A DNA stretch of 64,000 bases from Babylonia areolata (Eukaryota > Mollusca > Gastropoda > Neogastropoda > Buccinidae), in the NCBI RefSeq assembly GCF_041734735.1, contig NC_134879.1, positions 5,449,503 to 5,513,502 of the forward strand, read 5' to 3'. How positions within the stretch are numbered: the stretch's first letter is position 1; every line of letters begins with the position of its first letter. Below the pieces are notes generated by a model. The model searched no databases, was not told the origin of the DNA, and saw nothing but the letters and a program-made list of their open reading frames with translations. Made by a program: the position numbers and the translations under genes. This document shows, piece after piece, positions 57,803 through 64,000 of this stretch.

Positions 57803-60466
57803 ATGTATTATTTTGAGGAATACGGAGGTGCAGGACATTCGGATCCACAGAGCGCTGTTAGAGGTTTGTATATTTAGGCAGCATTGTTATGCACAATGTT
57901 AATTTGTTTTTGTATTGTTACTGTATTTGCCATACATCCGAGCCAAATGACAGACGATCGTGTTGAAACGCATCCCCACGTACGGCAGTGGTCACTGAGT
58001 TCGTATCAGATTGTGATCCATAACAGTTAGATGTGAATTTTCCCATGTTTTTATCTGGCTTCTAGTATAGTCTTAATCATATAACTAGTTATGTTAATTT
58101 TTTACCCATTATTTTGTATTTTAGAGGGAGCGGACGGGAAGGAGAAATGGAAATGAGGGGGGTTAGGGGAGTCCTGCTGACCCCGCCCATTTCTCTATCT
58201 CTCCCTCTCTGCCTCTGAGTCTGTCTCTCCCTGTCTCTCTCTCTGCCCCCCTATCCTAACCCTCCGCACCCCCTCGCTCTCACTCTCTTTCTGTCTCTGT
58301 CCCTCTCTCTCACTCTTTCTCTCACCCTCTCTTTCTTCCTCTCCACATCATTCTCTGAGTCTCTTGCTTATTATACACATATGTTTTACATTCATTCAGT
58401 TTTGTATTGCATTTGCTTTTTGTTTCCTGTTCTCATGTGTTACTCCTGCTGTTCTAACAGATGGTTCTAGTGATGCTGGACGTTGGGTAGAGGAAGAAGA
58501 AGCCTGAAAAATAACCAAAACAAAAGCTAAGTTGTATTGTTCCACAATTTTCAGATAAAGTCAGTCAGAACTACGATGCCTTACGGGAAACACTGTCTGC
58601 ACCACCTCCACCTCCTTCTGCAGCTATATCCCCAGATATCAAACAGCGGCTGGCATCGTCAGTACATCCCAGAATACTGACATGGAGAGAAGGTCAACCA
58701 CAGCTGTCAGGACAGCCATCTGGACCACCTTCAGCCCCATCAGCCTCTGCTGCACACACACTGAAATTACTGCTGGACAGAACTCAGGTACAGAACACAT
58801 GCTTTGCTCTGTCATTGGTAAAGTTTTTAGTATAGCGCTTCTGTTTGTCAAACGCTTTTTGTTCTCAGCAAGATTGACATTAGAAATGTTTTTAGTTTAC
58901 CGCTTCAGCTTGTCAAACTTAAAACAAAAAAGTTTGCAAAACATACTTAATACCAAGTATGTGTGCACATGTGTGTGGGTGTGTAAATTTATGTGTTGGA
59001 GGTTAGAAACAGAACATGTTATTTGTTAGTGTATAGGTGTAAATTAAATGTGTTCAGACTTCAAATGTGTGGTTTTTCGCTGTGCTTTTTTTTTTTTTTT
59101 TTTTTTTTTAACTATCACTATCTCAGTGTTGACCTGTTTTAAACTAATAGCCATGACCACTGACTATACTTTTCTGCTGTACAACAGGGAATCTCAAGCC
59201 AAGGGGCTGAGGTATCAGAACCGGTCACTCATACAACACCCACCCCGAAACCACAACGAGAGGCGCCCAGTGCAGAAGAAGTCAGTACTCTGCTACAGCA
59301 GCACATTGCCTACGCACAGCAGCTGGAATCTGAGAACAGATATGTCAAGGTAAGGAACTTAGCAACAGTGTGATTAGCTAACTTCATACAGACTTGGAAA
59401 TGCTGCTGGCCTACAAAAGCTGTTTTTTTTTCTTTTTATTGACACCTTTCTGCCTATGAAATCACAATGAAATGAACTAAAACAAAACAGTCTTCTTTGA
59501 CATTGGTGATTAGATTTGTTGACATCAGTGACCAGTGTTTTGTGTTGAAATCAGTTTTCATCCATGACCAGTCTTTTGTGCTGAACAACAACTATATTTA
59601 TGAAAATGTTGAAAATGTGGTCTTGATTAAATTTAACATCTTTTTCCGTAAAGGGATATATATATATATATATATATCAGGGTTAGCCGTGACTGGTTGG
59701 GTTTTTTTTGTTGTTGTTTTTTTAATTAGATTTTTTTTAACCAGTGAGGAAATCCTTCTTGCATTATGCCCCAGGTTATGGTTTTGAATGTACTGTCAGA
59801 AAGTGAAGGGCTGTGGTTCTGGATGACAGGAGGAGCTAGCCGTGCTACGTCTGAAGTTGTCGGAACTGGTGGATGAGAACAAGCGACTGCACACAGAGCT
59901 GAAGACCACTGTGGTTCACGAGATCCTGCGGGAAGGAGGGGACACTGTCAAGGTGATTTGTGGCTTATGCTCATGTAAAATGCTATAGGAGGCACTGTGG
60001 ACTTCTGATCCAGTGTTCATTCGTGATTATGGTTCAAGGCCTCCTTTCGGCATGATGTTGAGTCCTTGCGAAAGGCATCTTACTCCAAGTGTCCTCACTC
60101 TACCCAGGTTTGAATGGGTAGCTGACTTCTGTTGGGAAAGGTTAAAATGGTTGAAAGAGAGGATAGGGCCCTGCCTTTCAATGCCACAGTAGATACATGA
60201 ATTTACTGCCTGATGGCTGTATAAGGCTATGGAACCTTTCAACTTTCTAAAATGCTGTCTGTCCTGAGAGGATTTGTCTCTTAAAGACAGAACTGTAAAA
60301 TTTCTTGATCAGTGTATGTGATCTGTGTATGTCTGTTTGTTGTGGTCTTTTAATTTAATGCCATGCACGGATAAGGGAAGAATGCTGTCAGGGCAATCTG
60401 TAGATATAATTTAGATATCACTTCAGTCAGAATGTTTGGGTCATTTCACAGAACATTAGAGAATCA

Positions 60467-60532
<66 letters not shown>

Positions 60533-60851
60533 CTTATGAATGTATATGCATTTGATAGCCAGTGTGTGAACCTGAATTAAAAATGTATGCTTTCTCATTT
60601 TCTGTGAAATAAGTTTCACCATGGCTTTACATTCTCATTTTCTTGACAGTAATCAGTGACCTCACCCCACCCCCCACTTCAAGCCCATCCCTTTATTATA
60701 GTTTGTAGCATAAGGTACATGTATGCGCACAATATGAATTTAGGAAGTTCTTTTTTTCCCCCTTTTATTATTCATGCATTACTGTCTTTATTATGTGTAC
60801 ATGTCTCATACTTTTCCCCTAGTCATACGAGTGAATGGGATTGTTTTCCTA

Positions 60852-60891
<40 letters not shown>

Positions 60892-61318
60892 TTATATAGC
60901 GCTGAATCCTGTGCAGAGACAAATCAAAGCGCTTTCGCACCAGTCATTCAAACGCATGCATAACTCTAAAACTGGAGAAAAACAAAACAACCCCCCCCCT
61001 CACCCCCTCACGCCCCCCAAAATAAAAATAAAAATGAAGAAAAGTTATACTTATGAACAGAATAAAGTTTAAATATGTTATGATTTATAAGAAATCTATA
61101 TTGATTATGCATATTTCATATATATATATATATATATATCTAGAGAGAGAGAGTGAGTGAGTCAGAGAGAGAACTACATGAGGAAGTTGTTGTACAAGTC
61201 TGTCATGTCACAAGTTGTAAATTTGTTCTAGTTCATGGGGTCCATGGACGAAGGTCTATCAGAAACCTTGACAACTGCTATGAACAGGCATGACTACAAG
61301 CGATGGCAAGTCGAGCTG
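57803..61318 (+). CDS. SDCCAG8: SDCCAG8-like centrosomal/ciliary coiled-coil protein (first five coding exons)
   Basis: SDCCAG8 is a centriole/basal-body coiled-coil protein linked to ciliopathies in humans. Exons 57803-57863, 58555-58787, 59188-59349, 59830-59952 and 61232-61318 join in phase (222 codons) and run on past the window edge. The start is MYYFEEYGGAGHSDPQSAVR. Exon 2 is Pro/Ser/Ala-rich. Exons 3-4 form a coiled coil (LLQQHIAYAQQLESENRYVK, EELAVLRLKLSELVDENKRL) like the human QSQYIHHLEAEVKFCKEEL region. Exon 5 encodes FMGSMDEGLSETLTTAMNRH. The match is to one coiled-coil segment only, so another centrosomal coiled-coil protein is possible. The ATG is 299 bp from the divergent KIZ ATG. 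Confidence 0.6.
58190..58370 (+). repeat. CT-rich low-complexity tract
   Basis: TCTCTC/CCCTCT-rich sequence in the first intron of the SDCCAG8-like gene. Confidence 0.8.
60003..60240. repeat. Probable molluscan dispersed repeat
   Basis: GTCCTCACTCTACCCAGG, then GAATGGGTAGCTGACTTCTG, resemble a common molluscan SINE tail known to me by pattern. There is a single copy here. It lies just after exon 4 of the SDCCAG8-like gene. Confidence 0.4.
60470..60531 (+). repeat. (GT)n microsatellite
   Basis: Perfect GT run in the fourth intron of the SDCCAG8-like gene. Confidence 0.97.
60853..60990 (-). mobile_element. L2/CR1-like LINE 3' end fragment
   Basis: TTA repeats are followed by ATAGCGCTGAATCCTGTGCA and CAAAGCGCTTTCGCACCAG. 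This is the reverse complement of the 3' end of the 5705-7459 element, so it belongs to the same family. It lies in the SDCCAG8-like intron 59953-61231. Confidence 0.75.
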
Positions 61319-61967
61319 GTAATGTGAACATAGCTCTCTCTTCTCTTTTGCGGTCTTGGTCTTTCTGTGCCTTCCCTTTCTTTTTCTGTCAAGTTAATCC
61401 TGTCTTCATCTCTGTCTCTTTATGTGTGTTGTCATTGTCACTGTGTTTAAGCAATTAAACATCACTTCTAACTTTCTTCTCTCTCTACCCCCTTCCCCCC
61501 TCCCAGTCTTTGTCTCGCACATGCACATGCGTGCACATTCTCTCTAAAAATCATGTCTTTGTGTGTACAAATGTGGCTGTCTCACTTTCTCTTCCGGATT
61601 CTCAGTTTCTCCTCTCCACTTTATTGTCTGTTTCCATGTTTATATTTTCATTATATGAATGATATCTCGTTATCTGACAATACTACTTACTAGCTGTGTT
61701 GACCAATGAAATTTTACTTACTCATCATGATCATTTGCAAAATTCTGTATGTAAGTAGATTAGTGAAGACAGGTTTAAAAAGTTTATAAGGTATGGCTGT
61801 CATTACTATTGTGTGTGTGTATCACTGTATGTGCTTACAGTCTATTGTATTTAGTTTACAGATGGGTTTAATGTTAATGACTGATGGGTAATGGGGGGAA
61901 GGGACGTTACTGCCACCTCCAGAACAAAGACACATTAAGATGGGCGGCAAAAGAAAAAAAAAATTAT
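61319..61967. other. SDCCAG8-like intron 5 before the LINE
   Basis: CT-rich and A/T-rich intron sequence. No element recognised up to the left target duplication. Confidence 0.4.
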
Positions 61968-61980
61968 TTTTTACTTATGT
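61968..61980 (+). repeat. Target-site duplication, left copy
   Basis: TTTTTACTTATGT directly precedes the LINE tail and is identical to 63963-63975. Confidence 0.85.
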
Positions 61981-63962
61981 TCACCTTCACCTTCACCTCT
62001 CCCGTAGTCTGGGTTCAGACCGTTGGGGCACCGCTGCTGACCTGGCCACCACCCCTCTCCACTCTTCACGGTTTTCTGATTTCCTCAGGGCGTCACCGAG
62101 CGTCAAGCCTGTCCACCCCCGGATGTTGTCTTCCCATCTCTTCTTCTGCCGTCCTCTCCTTCTGCCTCCTTGTACGGTGCCTTGCAGGAACGTTTTGGCA
62201 AGACCAGATGATCGGGAGATGTGTCCATACCACCTAAGTTTGCGTTTTTTCACTATGAACAGAAGGTCTTCGTAGGGTCCAATACTTTGCTTGATTCTGT
62301 TCTTCACTTCCGTGTTAGTGATGTGGTCTCTGTAGGAGATGCCAAGTAGTCTACGAAAGCATCTCATCTCGACAGCTTGGATTCTTCTCTCGATGTCCGC
62401 AGTCAGGGTCCAAGTCTCGCAGGCGTAGAGCAATATTGATATAACCAGGGAACGCATCAGTCTGATTTTTGAGCTGAGAGCGATGTTTTTGTTGTTCCAG
62501 ATGGTGTTCAGCTTGTTGAGTGCCATTGTTGTTTGGGCAATTCTCGAGAGTACTTCTGGTTTAGATCCTTCATCTGACACGATTGCTCCCAGATATTTGA
62601 AGCTGTGGACTGTTTTAAGCTTTTCGTCGTTGACTTTGATGTCAATGCTGATGCCGTTGGTGTTGTTAGTCATCAGTTTGGTTTTCTCCGCACTGATTTG
62701 CATTCCATACGATGTGGAGGCTTTGTCTAGATGTTTGACCAGGCTTGCCAGTTCTTCTTCTTTCCCAGCCAGTCCATCAATGTCGTCGGCAAAACGTAGG
62801 TTTGTGATTGTTCTGCCGCCTATGCTGACTGTTCCTACATGCTCTTCCAGTGCGTCAGTCATTATTCTTTCTAAGAAGATGTTGAAGAGTGTTGGGGAGA
62901 GTAGACAGCCTTGTCTCACTCCGACTGTGGTTCTGAACCAGTCCCCGATGCTATTGTTGAGGTAGACGGCGCTGGTGGCTTTGTCATAGAGGTGCTGTAT
63001 CAGTCTGATCAGGTTGGCGTTGATGTTGTACAGATTCATGGTAGCCCACAAAGCTGCATGCCAGACCCTGTCAAATGCCTTCTTAAAATCAATGAAGACG
63101 TGGTAGAGGTCTTGTTGGTGTTGATGGTACCTCTCACATAGCAACCTCAAGTTGAAGATTTGTTCAGTTGTGCTCCTTCCTGGTCTGAAACCTGCCTGTT
63201 CTTCAGCAATGATGTTTTCTGCTTGTGGTTTCAGTCTGTTAAGCAGGATCTTCAACATGACTTTGCTGGGATGACTAATCAGGCTGATGGTGCGGTAGTT
63301 TTGACACTGCTGGAGATTGCCCTTTTTGGGGAGGGTGATGATCAGTGATTGTGTCCACGGTGTGGGCCATTCCCCTGTTTGCCAGATCTTGTTGCAGATT
63401 TTCAGTAGCACATCTATCATAACTTCACCCCCTGCTTGGACCAGTTCTGATGGGATGTTGTCCACTCCTGCCGATTTCCCTTTTTTCAGCGATGCTATTG
63501 CTGCCTCTATTTCTTCACGGAGTATGGGGTGATTACTGTTATCAGTGGCTGGTGGAACATTCAGTATTGCTGGATCACCTGTGGTCTGTATGTTGTATAG
63601 CTCTGAGCAGTATTCTGTCCATCGCTTTAGGATGTCTTGTTCTTCTGTTAGACATTTTCCATCCTTGGTCTGGATGTTGGACATAGTTCTACCTTGCCTT
63701 GTGTTGGTAAGTTCTTTCACAACTTGGTAGGCTTTCTTGCTGTTGTTTCTTGTCAGGTTTTCCTCTATGTCCTGGCATTTTCCTTCAATCCAATTCTCCC
63801 TTGCCTTCTTCATGCTTCTCTTGATTTCGGTGTTAACTGCTTTGTACTGTTTTGCCCCTTCTTCTTCATTCTTTTTCTTTTTCAGGTCTCTACGTTTGTC
63901 ACACAGCTGTAGGATGTCGTCCGTGACCCAGGGCTTCTTTTTGATGCGTTGTTTTCCAAGAG
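61981..63962 (-). mobile_element. RTE-like LINE, 5'-truncated, long intact RT frame, 13-bp target duplication
   Basis: The minus-strand frame is open from the truncated 5' end at 63962 to the stop at 61993, about 656 codons. Motifs include FRPGRSTTEQIFNLRLL, FIDFKKAFDRVWH, GVRQGCLLSPTLFNIFLERI, LRFADDIDGLAG (catalytic ADD), SFKYLGAIVSDEG, the RKLRWYGHISRSSGLAKTFL region and KKRWEDNIRGWTG. The endonuclease domain is missing by 5' truncation. The 3' tail has GGTGAA-type repeats (61981-61998 on the plus strand). The 13-bp direct repeat TTTTTACTTATGT flanks it (61968-61980 and 63963-63975). It lies in the fifth intron of the SDCCAG8-like gene, antisense. It is probably recent. Assignment to RTE versus a neighbouring clade is tentative. 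Confidence 0.87.
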
Positions 63963-63975
63963 TTTTTACTTATGT
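63963..63975 (+). repeat. Target-site duplication, right copy
   Basis: TTTTTACTTATGT directly follows the truncated 5' end of the LINE. An in-frame stop appears just beyond it, as expected for flanking DNA. Confidence 0.85.
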
Positions 63976-64000
63976 GGCAGACTGTTATTCCACCACAGAC

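Overview
The window is animal nuclear DNA, most probably from a marine gastropod or another mollusc (inference). Genes are cut into short exons by introns crowded with CA/GT microsatellites, minisatellites, tRNA-headed SINEs, several LINE clades and TTAA-flanked short elements. No prokaryotic, CRISPR or rRNA features were seen.

Three protein genes can be built exon by exon with every reading phase agreeing. (1) Plus strand, 573-23934: the last 14 coding exons (607 codons) of a two-pore channel, best matched to TPC3. It runs from the domain I S4-S5 linker to the stop; the N-terminus lies left of the window. One intron (17973-19915) has the full signature of a U12-type AT-AC intron. (2) Minus strand, 57503-35279: a complete 15-exon, 734-residue gene for Kizuna (KIZ), a centrosomal coiled-coil protein. 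(3) Plus strand from 57803: the first five coding exons of an SDCCAG8-like centrosomal/ciliary protein, running out of the right edge. KIZ and the SDCCAG8-like gene are head to head, with 299 bp between start codons, so two centrosome genes probably share a bidirectional promoter. The channel gene and KIZ are convergent, separated by about 11.3 kb of repeat-rich DNA.

Layout: 1-23.9 kb is the channel gene. Its introns carry an L2/CR1-like LINE (5.7-7.46 kb), an RTE-like LINE fragment and a fossil Ty3/Gypsy piece (7.66-10.08 kb) set into a minisatellite, and a second minisatellite made from an exon end plus its splice donor (10.67-11.35 kb). 23.9-35.3 kb is intergenic, with SINEs, a LINE RNase H fragment and satellites. 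35.3-57.5 kb is KIZ, whose intron 12 holds a 4.2-kb 28-bp minisatellite (39.46-43.62 kb). 57.5-64 kb is the SDCCAG8-like gene, with a 5'-truncated RTE-like LINE (61981-63962) flanked by a 13-bp target duplication in its fifth intron.

A recurring theme is tandem repetition at exon edges. The channel exon ending at 10678 and KIZ exon 8 have their 3' end plus splice donor repeated. The KIZ stop-codon region is present four times in tandem, and two more arrays abut a KIZ donor and a channel acceptor. Three families of TTAA-flanked elements (two copies each) and three families of SINE, two sharing a central domain, make up much of the dispersed repeat content.
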